The notes under the pieces are model-generated. The model made no database searches, had not been told where the DNA came from, and saw only the letters and a list, made by a program, of their open reading frames with translations. Both the position numbers and the translations under genes were made by a program. From Candidatus Marinamargulisbacteria bacterium (GTDB taxonomy: Bacteria; Margulisbacteria; Marinamargulisbacteria; UBA817), in contig JALQXX010000017.1 of NCBI GenBank assembly GCA_023262965.1, positions 1 through 32,664 of the forward strand: a stretch of DNA of 32,664 bases. The letters are read 5' to 3'. Shown here piece by piece: positions 1-7,935 of the stretch (the first letter of the stretch is position 1; each line of letters starts with the position of its first letter).

Positions 1-15
1 GCAATAAAATAAAAA

Positions 16-36
16 GCAGTGAGCCAGGCTCACTGC
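16..36 (-). terminator. Rho-independent terminator, minus strand (distal)
   Basis: The inverted repeat GCAGTGAG/CTCACTGC forms an 8-bp stem around a CCAGG loop (up to 10 bp with a tighter loop). Read on the minus strand, the stem is followed by a T-rich tract (TTTTTATTTTATT, positions 15 to 3), as in an intrinsic terminator. There is no T-run on the plus-strand side, so it serves minus-strand transcription coming from fabI or from a small transcript between the two hairpins. Confidence 0.75.
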
Positions 37-89
37 TTAGGACCTAAAGGCCCAGTTCCACGCATTCAGTAGCTTCTAGCACAAACTAA

Positions 90-117
90 AACAACGCAGC
101 CCAAAGGCTGCGTTGTT
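90..117 (-). terminator. Rho-independent terminator behind fabI
   Basis: A perfect 12-bp inverted repeat (AACAACGCAGCC/GGCTGCGTTGTT) encloses a 4-base loop. On the minus strand it ends in TTGTTTTAGTTT, a moderate U-tract, 35 bases after the fabI stop. It is followed 54 bases later by a second terminator-like hairpin, giving tandem termination. Confidence 0.65.
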
Positions 118-151
118 CCCCCCAAAAAAAACATTGCCCCCCCTAAAAAAC

Positions 152-946
152 TCACCCCAAAATCCGAGCATCTTCACGACTGGTGGCAATGGAATGGTAG
201 CCACAGTCCACATGATGCACTTCGCCGGTGACGCCAGAAGCCAGGTCGCTGCACAAATACAATCCGGCGTTTCCGACTTCGGTTAGTGTTACATTTCGTT
301 TCATGGGGGCACGGGCGGCATTGACTTTAAGCAAAATATCAAATCCGCTAATTCCCTTTGCGGCCAGGGTTTTGACAGGACCCGCGGAAATTGCATTGAC
401 ACGTGCACCAAGGGGGCCAAACTCAGCGGCCAAATACCGAACCGAGGCTTCCAGAGCGGCCTTGGCGACGCCCATAATATTGTAGTTGGGAACCGACCGT
501 TCGCCCCCCAAATACGACAAGGCCACCAACGATGCTTGCTCGCCCAACAACGGTTTAAATCGATTGGCAATAGCCACAAACGAATAGGCGCTGACATCCA
601 TGGCGGTGTTCCATCCTGCACGAGATACGGTGGAAAAATCCCCTTCCAAATCGGTTCGATTGGCAAAAGCCACGGCGTGAATAATAAAATCACAGACGCC
701 ATACTGGTCTTTAAATTCCGCAGTAACCCGATCCAAATCGGCATCAGAGGTAACATCACAGGATGTAATCAATCGTGACGACATGGATTCGGCCAATGGC
801 GTTACCCGACTTTTCATAACATCCCCTGCGTAGGTAAAGGCAATGTCCGCTCCTTCATCATACAAGGCTTTGGCAATCGCATACCCAATACCACGCTGGT
901 TACTGACCCCAAAAATAATCCCTTTTTTACCCGACATTAAACCCAT
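152..946 (-). CDS. fabI: Enoyl-[acyl-carrier-protein] reductase FabI (NADH)
   Basis: FabI carries out the last reduction of each cycle of type II fatty-acid synthesis, turning trans-2-enoyl-ACP into acyl-ACP with NADH in the cytosol. The 264-residue protein has the usual family length. Visible features are the N-terminal nucleotide-binding stretch IFGVSNQRGIGYAIA (residues 11-25), the active-site SYLGGERSVPNYNIMGVAK with Tyr145, Tyr155 and Lys162 in the FabI Y-x6-K spacing, and a C-terminal VTGEVHHVDCGYH. The start is placed at ATG 944-946, because GGAGG lies five bases upstream; an in-frame TTG at 956-958 would put that site inside the gene. It is a single-gene unit with two terminator hairpins behind it. 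A FabL-like reductase is also encoded in this window at 15795-16544, so enoyl reduction may be duplicated. Identity is very secure. Confidence 0.96.
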   Translation of the reverse strand: MGLMSGKKGIIFGVSNQRGIGYAIAKALYDEGADIAFTYAGDVMKSRVTPLAESMSSRLITSCDVTSDADLDRVTAEFKDQYGVCDFIIHAVAFANRTDLEGDFSTVSRAGWNTAMDVSAYSFVAIANRFKPLLGEQASLVALSYLGGERSVPNYNIMGVAKAALEASVRYLAAEFGPLGARVNAISAGPVKTLAAKGISGFDILLKVNAARAPMKRNVTLTEVGNAGLYLCSDLASGVTGEVHHVDCGYHSIATSREDARILG

Positions 947-1060
947 TGTTTCCTCCAACTGTAATTCTGTTTAAACAAACAAACTCATTCTACTAAATAC
1001 CCCGCCAAAAAACCATAGCAAAGGGAATAAATTACACGATCCCATTCAAAGTCCGGGCTG

Positions 1061-1993
1061 TTAGGCCTGATACATGTAGCGATACCCAATATACACCACA
1101 TATAGGCCAATGAGTGCATACCCCAACCAAAACGGCGTTTTTTTAACACAGCTCGCCATGACCAACAATGCGGCTATAACCCCAATCAGTATCCCGATTT
1201 CGGTAAAAAATGCCGAAGGAAAGGGCAGATCGCCAATCAACCACGCCACCGGTATAATCCCAAATACATTGAATATATTGGAACCCATAACATTTCCCAC
1301 AACAATATCGGGCACATGTTTTCGCATGCATTGAACAGAGGTAACCAATTCCGGTAGGGATGTTCCCAGCGCCACCGCAAACAGCGATACAAACCCCGCG
1401 GATACCCCCAATAACTCACCCAATACCAGCACTTCCTTCACCAATAATTGGGCACTACCAATCAAAACCCCTAACGCAACCACAAACACCCCAACGGCCT
1501 GTCTACCGGAGAATCGAATGGGGGTATCATCCACTATCGCATCACGATTTTGACCACGCAATTGATACCATTGATACCCCATAAATCCCAGCAATCCCAA
1601 CAATCCCGCTATCCAGAACCGGTTATCTACCCACCACACGGCCCCCAAAAAAAGCCCCATGATCGCCATATTCACCCATAATTCACGCACCATAACGGGC
1701 GTGAACCGTATAGGGCCCAACACCAATGAGACCCCCAAAATCAAGGCCATATTGGCCATATTACTCCCCAAAATATTGCCATATACCACCCCCGACAACC
1801 CATCATATGCGGCAAATCCACTCACAAATAGTTCCGGGGCCGAGGTGCCAAAGGCCACCACGGTTGCCCCCACAATATACGGCGGCAATTGCCAATAATG
1901 AGCCATAGCCCGCGATGCATCCACCACATAATCCGCCGATCGCCACACCAGCACCAAGGCCACCACAAACAAAACCACATGCCCAATAATCAC
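1061..1993 (-). CDS. Calcium/sodium antiporter, CaCA family (YrbG-like)
   Basis: This is an inner-membrane cation exchanger of 310 residues. It is built from two homologous halves of about five membrane segments each, as in YrbG-type CaCA exchangers. The two alpha-repeat signatures are visible: GTSAPELFVS (about residues 49-58) with GNILGSNMANM in the first half, and GTSLPELVTSV with GNVMGSNIFNV in the second. The Glu in each GTSxPE motif is the expected cation ligand. The family usually exchanges Na+ for Ca2+, but ion preference cannot be read from the sequence. Its ATG overlaps the stop of the upstream methyltransferase gene (ATGA), so the two are probably translated together within a priA-methyltransferase-exchanger series. 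Confidence 0.9.
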   Translation of the reverse strand: MIIGHVVLFVVALVLVWRSADYVVDASRAMAHYWQLPPYIVGATVVAFGTSAPELFVSGFAAYDGLSGVVYGNILGSNMANMALILGVSLVLGPIRFTPVMVRELWVNMAIMGLFLGAVWWVDNRFWIAGLLGLLGFMGYQWYQLRGQNRDAIVDDTPIRFSGRQAVGVFVVALGVLIGSAQLLVKEVLVLGELLGVSAGFVSLFAVALGTSLPELVTSVQCMRKHVPDIVVGNVMGSNIFNVFGIIPVAWLIGDLPFPSAFFTEIGILIGVIAALLVMASCVKKTPFWLGYALIGLYVVYIGYRYMYQA

Positions 1994-2574
1994 GATCGTC
2001 GCCCAATAAACCCAATCAAATGCGCGGGGCCCTGGTGATACGGGCCCTCATCCAAGGAGCCCACATAATCATCTTCTTGCAATACGGTTAATCCGTCAAA
2101 ATCATCCCGCAGTTGGGGTAGGGTAAACAGCATTTCGGGATCCCGTGGCCCACCCGAGGTATAGGTCATCTGTTGTGAACCAAAACCATGGACCAATACA
2201 ATTCCCCCCGGATTCAAGGCGGCCATACATGCCCGATGATAGGCCTGGCGCACCGATGCCGGTGTGTGAAAAAACGACAGTACAATGCCGTCATAGGTAG
2301 ACAACACAAAGGCGTCAAAATCCGCATGATGACTAGCCATCGACACCCCTTCCCGGTCGGCCAACTGGCGGGCTTTGCGACACCCTTCAATAGACCCATC
2401 AAAGGTGGTTACCAAATAGCCCTGCTTAGCCAAATACACCCCATTGCGGCCTTCACCATCGGCCGGCACCAATACCGACGATCCCGGCTTAAAATAGCCC
2501 AAATGCGCGGCCATATAGGCATTGGGATTGACCCCATAAGCATAGGTATCGGATTGGTAGCGCTGATCCCACAT
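1990..2574 (-). CDS. Class I SAM-dependent methyltransferase
   Basis: A soluble protein of 194 residues with a Rossmann-type methyltransferase fold. It starts MWDQRYQSDTYAYGVNP, the 'WDxRY...YGxxPN' opening common in small TehB-like or thiopurine-like methyltransferases. Motif I (SAM binding) is VLVPADGEGRNGVYLA, followed by TTFDGS at the end of strand 2 and GIVLSFFH at strand 4. The substrate is unknown. I chose ATG 2572-2574; an in-frame GTG two codons upstream (2580) is possible. It lies 30 bases after priA and overlaps the exchanger gene by four bases. The product could act on small toxic molecules such as tellurite or thiols, but nothing here proves that. Confidence 0.8.
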   Translation of the reverse strand: MWDQRYQSDTYAYGVNPNAYMAAHLGYFKPGSSVLVPADGEGRNGVYLAKQGYLVTTFDGSIEGCRKARQLADREGVSMASHHADFDAFVLSTYDGIVLSFFHTPASVRQAYHRACMAALNPGGIVLVHGFGSQQMTYTSGGPRDPEMLFTLPQLRDDFDGLTVLQEDDYVGSLDEGPYHQGPAHLIGFIGRRS

Positions 2575-2603
2575 ACCCACACAGTACCGGTTTTAAAAGC
2601 AAA

Positions 2604-4535
2604 TTACAATAACGATTGCGGGGAAATATCCACCACCAAACGCAGGTTGCGCGGGCTTTTTAATGAGCGCAGCAGGGCTTTAAAGGCGTCACAATCATCC
2701 ATAGGGATTTTATAGAATACGTTGTGTCGATAATAGCCAGCGGCCTTATCAATAGGGGCGACTTTGGGGCCAATAATCTGAACGTTGGGGAGGGTTTCGG
2801 TCACGGTTGCGTTAAAGGTGCGTAGGGTATCGTAATAGGCCAGGGCTTTGGGCGCATCGGTGCTACTAAAAATAATATTAATAATCTGAGTGTAAGGGGG
2901 GTAATCAAAGGGCTCGCGATACTGCAGCTCCTGCTCAAAAAAACCCGTAACATTGTGGTGTTTGGCATAGGCAAATACATAATGGGATGGGGAAAAGGTT
3001 TGAACCAATACCCGGCTCTGCGCCAGATCACGCCCCGCACGCCCGGCCATTTGTGTAATCAGCTGAAATAGCCGTTCCGATGATCGAAAATCCGGAAAAT
3101 GCAGCAAGGTATCTCCCCCAATAATCCCTACCAAGGCTACCTGCTTAAAATTATGCCCTTTGGCAATCATCTGCGTGCCAATCACAATGTCCGCCGTGTC
3201 AACCGATTCAATGGCTGCGGTCATATCATGAATCGTTTTAATCGTATCACGATCCAATCGCGATAATCGCGCGGTTGGGAACAATCGCCGCACTTCCAAT
3301 TCAATTTTTTGAATCGCAATCCCATAATAATCCACCCGATGCGCGCCGCAGTGCATGCACTGTCGCGACATGGCCCGATAACTGGAACATCGATGGCAGC
3401 GAAACACGCCATCGGCATGGTATGTATAACTGGTATCACACAGAGGGCAGGCCTGGGTTTTTTGACACGCGTTGCAGCGCAACAAACTCGCGTAGCCCCG
3501 GCGGTTCACCAAGAGTAAGGTACGTTGCCCCGCAGCTAAGGTGCGTTGAATGGCGGCTACCAGGTCGGGGTGCACCAATGATTTGGTCAAACAGGCGTTC
3601 ATATCCAGCAAATCCACCGTGGGTAAGGCGTGGTTGTTATGACGTGCGGTTAAGGTATGGTACATCATGCGTCCGGACTGGGCCTTATAATACGTATCCA
3701 CCGATGGGGTAGCGGATCCCAACACCAGGGTTGCATCATGAAGGCGGGCGCGCTCCTGGGCCACATCATGGGTATAGTATCGGGGGTGACTATCTTGTTT
3801 GTAACTGCTGTCGTGTTCTTCGTCAATAATAATCAACCCAATTTGTGGTAAGGGCATGAAAATGGCCGATCGGGGGCCAATAATCACATCCAATTCGCCC
3901 GCCAAGCACCGATTCCATACAATATCTTTATTTTTGGGGGTTAATCCAGAATGCACAATGGCTATCCGGTCAAAATGCTGCGAAAAAAAAGCGGTAAATT
4001 GTGGGGTTAACGAAATTTCCGGAATCAATACAATGGCGGAACGGCCTGTGGCAATAACCCGCTGAATACTATGCGCGTACACATGGGTCTTGCCGCTCCC
4101 GGTAATGCCGTGTAGCAAATGCTGTTTATGGTGAGGGTGGGTGATGGCATCCACAATGACGGATTGCTCAGCCGATAAGGCGGGTAGGGGATCCACTGTT
4201 GCGGGGGGGTGTTCGGGTAGTTCGCGCCGCTTTTTTAACCCAATAAGAGCCTTAAAGGCCACATAATCACGCACACAATAAAAATCCCGAAACCAATTCA
4301 ATAACGCGCGTAAATCATCCGGTACCGGTAACCGTTTGGTATCCACGCTTAAAATGGGTAGCAATTCAAAATCACTGGATGTATTAGAGGTAATGGCCAT
4401 GACCAAGCCAACCTGTGGGCGTTTGGCAAATACCACATTCACCATATCGCCAAGCGCAACCGCTAGGGTGGGGGGCACATCATAGTCATAGCGTTTGGGA
4501 ACGTTGGCTAAAATAAGAACAGATGCAATCACCAT
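2604..4535 (-). CDS. priA: Primosomal protein N' (replication restart helicase PriA)
   Basis: PriA recognises stalled forks and D-loops and reloads the replicative helicase. At 643 residues it is shorter than E. coli PriA (732) but complete. Order of features: N-terminal DNA-binding domain (residues 1-110, opening LILANVPKRYDYDVPP), Walker A HGITGSGKT (142-150), DEEH box (238-241), GSATPS (273-278), and a zinc-binding insertion with eight cysteines (354, 357, 363, 366, 380, 383, 393, 396). Helicase motifs V/VI follow (GTQMIAKGHNF and QMAGRAGR). The ATG at 4533-4535 has no Shine-Dalgarno sequence. A TACAGT hexamer ends six bases upstream, the same arrangement as at other operon heads here, so it may be leaderless. 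It is divergent from cysE. Confidence 0.96.
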   Translation of the reverse strand: MVIASVLILANVPKRYDYDVPPTLAVALGDMVNVVFAKRPQVGLVMAITSNTSSDFELLPILSVDTKRLPVPDDLRALLNWFRDFYCVRDYVAFKALIGLKKRRELPEHPPATVDPLPALSAEQSVIVDAITHPHHKQHLLHGITGSGKTHVYAHSIQRVIATGRSAIVLIPEISLTPQFTAFFSQHFDRIAIVHSGLTPKNKDIVWNRCLAGELDVIIGPRSAIFMPLPQIGLIIIDEEHDSSYKQDSHPRYYTHDVAQERARLHDATLVLGSATPSVDTYYKAQSGRMMYHTLTARHNNHALPTVDLLDMNACLTKSLVHPDLVAAIQRTLAAGQRTLLLVNRRGYASLLRCNACQKTQACPLCDTSYTYHADGVFRCHRCSSYRAMSRQCMHCGAHRVDYYGIAIQKIELEVRRLFPTARLSRLDRDTIKTIHDMTAAIESVDTADIVIGTQMIAKGHNFKQVALVGIIGGDTLLHFPDFRSSERLFQLITQMAGRAGRDLAQSRVLVQTFSPSHYVFAYAKHHNVTGFFEQELQYREPFDYPPYTQIINIIFSSTDAPKALAYYDTLRTFNATVTETLPNVQIIGPKVAPIDKAAGYYRHNVFYKIPMDDCDAFKALLRSLKSPRNLRLVVDISPQSLL

Positions 4536-4553
4536 GTAATAACTGTATCACCA

Positions 4554-4582
4554 TAGACAATTCATGCAACATTAATTATCAT
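4554..4582 (+). promoter_or_regulatory. Predicted promoter of cysE (leaderless type)
   Basis: TAGACA (4554-4559) and TATCAT (4577-4582) are separated by 17 bases, a good match to a housekeeping sigma-70 promoter. The -10 box ends only six bases before ATG 4589. Transcription would therefore start at or next to the A of the start codon, with no room for a ribosome binding site. Confidence 0.55.
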
Positions 4583-4588
4583 AATCCC

Positions 4589-5395
4589 ATGGATTCATGT
4601 ATATCATCACTACTGACTGAGTACGACCATGAATCGCATGGAATGCATTCCAATCCCCTTCCCAAAGTGGGCTTGGCCGATGTCGATGCTACCCTGGATG
4701 CCGTTAAGCAGGTACTGTTTCCGGGTGTTTATGCCCCGCTTATGGATCCCGATCCCGCACAGCACATTACCCAATCCGTCCAAAAAAGTCATAATGCCCT
4801 TATGCATTGTGTGTGCAATGGGCCGGATACCCCCTCGAATCCGGAACACGTGGTAACCACCATGATCAACGCCCTTCCCAATATTAAGCGGTGTCTAAGC
4901 ACCGATATTACGGCCATATTTGAAGGCGACCCAGCGGCAAAAACCATAACCGAGGTGATTATGGCGTACCCCAGTTTGGAGGCCATTACGGTGTATCGAT
5001 TGGCCCACGCATTGCTGGAATTGGGCTGCCCCATAGTCGCCCGGATGATGGCGAGCTTGGCGCATCGCCGCACGGGAATTGATATTCACCCCGGGGCTCG
5101 TATTGGTAATCATTTTTGCATTGATCATGGTACCGGTGTGGTGATTGGCGAAACGGCCATTATTGGTCATCATGTGAAGCTGTACCAGGGGGTGACCATT
5201 GGGGCCCTCAGCGTACTTAAAGAACAGGCCAACCAAAAGCGCCATCCCACCATTGAAGATTATGTCACCATTTATGCACGAACCACTATTTTGGGGGGTG
5301 ATACCATTATTGGGCATCATAGCATTATTGGCGGCAACGTGTGGCTCACCGAATCCCTGCCGCCACATAGCAAACGATACACAAAAGGAGTTTAA
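4589..5395 (+). CDS. cysE: Serine O-acetyltransferase CysE
   Basis: CysE makes O-acetylserine from serine and acetyl-CoA, the committed step of cysteine synthesis. The 268-residue protein has an alpha-helical N-terminal half followed by a left-handed beta-helix made of hexapeptide repeats (GIDIHPGARIGNHF, GVVIGETAIIG, IEDYVTIYARTTILGG). Catalytic residues of the family are visible: Asp165 in GIDIH and His180 in CIDHGTG. The long N-terminal region is typical of the larger SATases. I start at ATG 4589. An upstream in-frame ATG (4523) would overlap the priA start, give a low-complexity Cys/Asn-rich leader and lie upstream of the predicted promoter. It heads a plus-strand unit with trpC and trpF. 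Confidence 0.93.
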   Translation: MDSCISSLLTEYDHESHGMHSNPLPKVGLADVDATLDAVKQVLFPGVYAPLMDPDPAQHITQSVQKSHNALMHCVCNGPDTPSNPEHVVTTMINALPNIKRCLSTDITAIFEGDPAAKTITEVIMAYPSLEAITVYRLAHALLELGCPIVARMMASLAHRRTGIDIHPGARIGNHFCIDHGTGVVIGETAIIGHHVKLYQGVTIGALSVLKEQANQKRHPTIEDYVTIYARTTILGGDTIIGHHSIIGGNVWLTESLPPHSKRYTKGV

Positions 5396-5396
5396 A

Positions 5397-6164
5397 TTGG
5401 CTATAATACACAATATTTTAAAAACAAAAGCAGATGAAATCGCGGCCTTAAAGACCTTCCCTCCCACACGGATTGCGGTAAGGCGGCAGTCGTTTTTGAA
5501 TGCGCTGAAGTCCGAGCCCAAACGGTTGCGTTTGATTGCGGAAGTCAAGCAGGCCTCCCCTTCAAAAGGCATTATTTATACGGATTTTGATCCGGTGAGA
5601 TTGGCTCAGACCTTTGTGAATCGGGGGGCGACCTGTTTATCGGTATTAACCGACAAAGAGTACTTTAAAGGGCACGCGTCATTTTTAACGGCCATTAAAG
5701 AGACGGTTGATGTGCCTGTGTTGCGCAAGGACTTTATTCTGGACCCCTTACAAATCCATGAAACAGCGGCTATGGGGGCGGATGCGGTGTTGGTGATTTT
5801 GGATCTGTTATCCACCCCTCAAGCCAATGAGCTCATTGAGGCAGCGCGTGAGTATGAATTGGATGTGTTGGTGGAGGTGCATGCCGATTCGGCTGTGAAT
5901 CGATTGCCCGACTTGGTTGCATGTCCCTTAGTGGGCATTAATAATCGGGATTTGTATTCGTTTGAGGTGGATATGGCGGTCACATCGCGGCATGTGGCGG
6001 CGATTCGTCAGGCCTATCCCTCGGTTACATTGATTGCGGAGTCAGGGTACACCCAACCGGAGGAATTAACGACGCTGGCCAATGGTGGCTATAACGGGGT
6101 ATTGATTGGGGAAGGGTTGCACCGTAACCCCGATTTAATGAATTGGTTTGCGAATGAAAATTAA
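5397..6164 (+). CDS. trpC: Indole-3-glycerol phosphate synthase TrpC
   Basis: A (beta/alpha)8-barrel enzyme that closes the indole ring of CdRP, the fourth step from chorismate to tryptophan. The product is 255 residues, the normal length. Signature residues: EVKQASPSKG (substrate-binding Lys), VLRKDFILDP (catalytic Lys), EVHAD, GINNRDLYSFEVD and AESGY near the end. The start is a TTG at 5397, one base after the cysE stop. It is supported by AGGAG six bases upstream and by the position of the conserved first helix. The last codons overlap the trpF start. No trpD, trpB or trpA lies in this window, so the pathway genes are split. Confidence 0.94.
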   Translation: MAIIHNILKTKADEIAALKTFPPTRIAVRRQSFLNALKSEPKRLRLIAEVKQASPSKGIIYTDFDPVRLAQTFVNRGATCLSVLTDKEYFKGHASFLTAIKETVDVPVLRKDFILDPLQIHETAAMGADAVLVILDLLSTPQANELIEAAREYELDVLVEVHADSAVNRLPDLVACPLVGINNRDLYSFEVDMAVTSRHVAAIRQAYPSVTLIAESGYTQPEELTTLANGGYNGVLIGEGLHRNPDLMNWFANEN

Positions 6165-6771
6165 ACTATGTGGCATTACCAACCGTACCGATGCCTTAAA
6201 TGCGGTGGCTTTGAACGTTGATGCGTTGGGGTTTATTTTTTACGAGCATTCGCCCCGATACATACGGCCCAATGATTTGGAGACCTTCATATTGGATATC
6301 CCGCCTTTTGTGCATACCGTTGGGGTATTTGTGAATCAAACCGCCGATACGATTCATCGCATCGTTCGCCAATGCCGACTCACCACCATACAATTGCATG
6401 GCAATGAATCACCGGCTTTTTGTACGCAGTTTGATCGACCGATCATTAAGGCAATACCGGTGAGGGATGCTAACGATATTACCATTATTCCTCAATACAA
6501 GGGCTGTGTAGCGGGTATTTTATTGGATACCAAGGTCGATCATGTACATGGTGGCACCGGAAAAACCTTTGATTGGGGATTGGCCATTTCAGCCAAGGCC
6601 TATGACACCCCCTTAATTTTGTCGGGGGGTATTAATGGCAGCAATATTCAGAATGCCATTAAAACAGTGAATCCCTTTGGCATTGATATCTGTTCCGGTG
6701 TCGAAAAAGAGCCTGGGATTAAAGATTACAATCGAATGACCCAATTAATCGATACCATTCATCGTGTATAA
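6154..6771 (+). CDS. trpF: Phosphoribosylanthranilate isomerase TrpF
   Basis: TrpF isomerises PRA to CdRP, the step just before TrpC. The 205-residue protein is a (beta/alpha)8-barrel of normal size. It opens MKIKLCGIT, with the catalytic Cys at residue 6 followed by GIT. Also visible are VGVFVNQ, LHGNES, LLDTKVDHVHGGTGKTFDW (catalytic Asp plus phosphate-binding GGTGK), LSGGIN and DICSGVEKEPGIKD. ATG 6154 is chosen because MKIKLCGIT is the usual start; an in-frame TTG lies two codons upstream. It overlaps the end of trpC by 11 bases and the next gene by 8, so translation of the whole unit is probably coupled. Confidence 0.94.
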   Translation: MKIKLCGITNRTDALNAVALNVDALGFIFYEHSPRYIRPNDLETFILDIPPFVHTVGVFVNQTADTIHRIVRQCRLTTIQLHGNESPAFCTQFDRPIIKAIPVRDANDITIIPQYKGCVAGILLDTKVDHVHGGTGKTFDWGLAISAKAYDTPLILSGGINGSNIQNAIKTVNPFGIDICSGVEKEPGIKDYNRMTQLIDTIHRV

Positions 6772-7525
6772 AACGGCATTATGGATAATGTGCCTAGGGA
6801 CACTGGTTTTTGGGCAGGTGAATATTGAACGGTATCGGCTTCGGGATGCCAATGGGCGGCATAAAGACCCTGTTACGGTTCTGGGTCTGGATGCCAGTAT
6901 CCGACAGTCTACATCATCACGATACGCGTGGGGCCTGCGATGGGTGTACCCATTTCGGGTAGGGTCACGCGCCACCGGTTTTGTTATCGGTCATTACAAT
7001 TACGGTCGACAAAATAATACCGTATATAGTAACAATTACTTTAGCCACATTCGCCTGATTGGCGTTACACAGCGTCGCATGAAACCCGAATGGTTTGCTC
7101 AGTATGAAGACGATGCCTTTACACTGACCACACACCGTGAACTGATGGGGGTTGGCCTGCGCTATGCCATCACCGAAACCCTGCTAGCAGGGACGGGTAT
7201 TCTTCATGAATGGTACACCGAATCGGGGCAAAAAACGATGGCATCGGTTACCCGACTATCGCAATACATTCAATGGGTACTCCCTGTGGGCGACCAGGGC
7301 CAGTGGGATATCACCCTATACGTTCAGCCGGACATCACACAATGGGAATCCTTGCGATATTATATCGATACAGCCCTAGTAACCCCCATTACCACGGGTA
7401 TATCGCATCAAACAACGCTAACCCTAAAACAATACACCAATAGTGCGGTATTTAATGAGGTCGAACTTTTTCTGAAATCGGGGGTATCGCTTCGTTTCGA
7501 AAACCTACTTAACCGAAAACGATGA
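6764..7525 (+). CDS. Putative outer-membrane beta-barrel protein, DUF481-like
   Basis: The 253-residue product begins with a short signal peptide (KTALWIMCLGTLVFG, likely cleaved before QVN). Alternating hydrophobic/polar strands rich in Tyr, Trp and Thr follow, as in small outer-membrane barrels. The order 'YFSHIRLIG... EWFAQYEDDAF... RELMGVGLRYA... LLAGTGILHEW' matches the layout of the DUF481 (YdiY-like) family, whose function is unknown. The C-terminus ends FENLLNRKR without a strict terminal Phe. The GTG start overlaps trpF by eight bases; an ATG at 6788 would cut the signal peptide. Its 3' end overlaps the convergent IscA-like gene by 21 bases. The link to tryptophan genes is probably positional only. 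Confidence 0.6.
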   Translation: MYKTALWIMCLGTLVFGQVNIERYRLRDANGRHKDPVTVLGLDASIRQSTSSRYAWGLRWVYPFRVGSRATGFVIGHYNYGRQNNTVYSNNYFSHIRLIGVTQRRMKPEWFAQYEDDAFTLTTHRELMGVGLRYAITETLLAGTGILHEWYTESGQKTMASVTRLSQYIQWVLPVGDQGQWDITLYVQPDITQWESLRYYIDTALVTPITTGISHQTTLTLKQYTNSAVFNEVELFLKSGVSLRFENLLNRKR

Positions 7526-7924
7526 CCCGCAGGAGCATTGTTTTTTAACATTGGGGTTATTAATCTGAAAGCCCGACATTAACAAGGTTTCCACATAGTC
7601 CAGCTCCGATCCAATAACAAACAAATAGCTTAGCTTCTCAATAATAACCGTAGCGCCGTTGTCAAACACAAAGCACTTATCCCCAGCTGCCGCAGCATCA
7701 GACAATAGTCCCAACGAAATGTCATAAGACTTCCCCGAACACCCATCATTCACCACACGAATCTTAAGCCCATGGGTATCAATTGATTTTTTATCGGCTT
7801 CAATAAAATGCTTGATCTTTTCAATCGCAATAGGGGTCGCCGTAAAGGGAATGGACGGGTCCACCGCCCGAGGAGCCGTATCGGTTGGTACAAATACTTT
7901 TTTTACATCACCACAATCACTCAT
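7505..7924 (-). CDS. HesB/IscA-family iron-sulfur cluster carrier
   Basis: A-type carriers receive and hand on Fe-S clusters to target proteins in the cytosol. This 139-residue protein carries the family core from about residue 30 (TPIAIEKIKHFI) to the end. The three conserved cysteines are Cys62 (NDGCSGKSYD), Cys130 and Cys132 (CSCGSSF). An extra N-terminal stretch of about 28 residues containing Cys4 is not usual for the family. A Shine-Dalgarno-like AAGGCGG precedes the ATG by five bases. It is the last gene of the menA-menE-fbaB series, 11 bases after fbaB. Assignment to IscA, ErpA or SufA is not possible from the sequence alone. Confidence 0.88.
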   Translation of the reverse strand: MSDCGDVKKVFVPTDTAPRAVDPSIPFTATPIAIEKIKHFIEADKKSIDTHGLKIRVVNDGCSGKSYDISLGLLSDAAAAGDKCFVFDNGATVIIEKLSYLFVIGSELDYVETLLMSGFQINNPNVKKQCSCGSSFSVK

Positions 7925-7935
7925 AACAACCGCCT

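Noticed and set aside
90-117. Plus-strand terminator or attenuator
   Set aside because: No plus-strand gene precedes it and C-rich sequence follows on that side; the T-rich side is on the minus strand.
4523-4588. Longer CysE start at ATG 4523
   Set aside because: It would overlap the priA start, adds an atypical Cys/Asn-rich leader and lies upstream of the predicted -10 box; ATG 4589 fits better.
5199-5396. N-terminal extension of TrpC
   Set aside because: It runs inside cysE in another frame; TTG 5397 has AGGAG and gives the normal protein length.
4895-5572. Minus-strand open frame of 225 codons over cysE/trpC
   Set aside because: It is antisense to two well-supported genes, has no recognisable motif and is a composition shadow.
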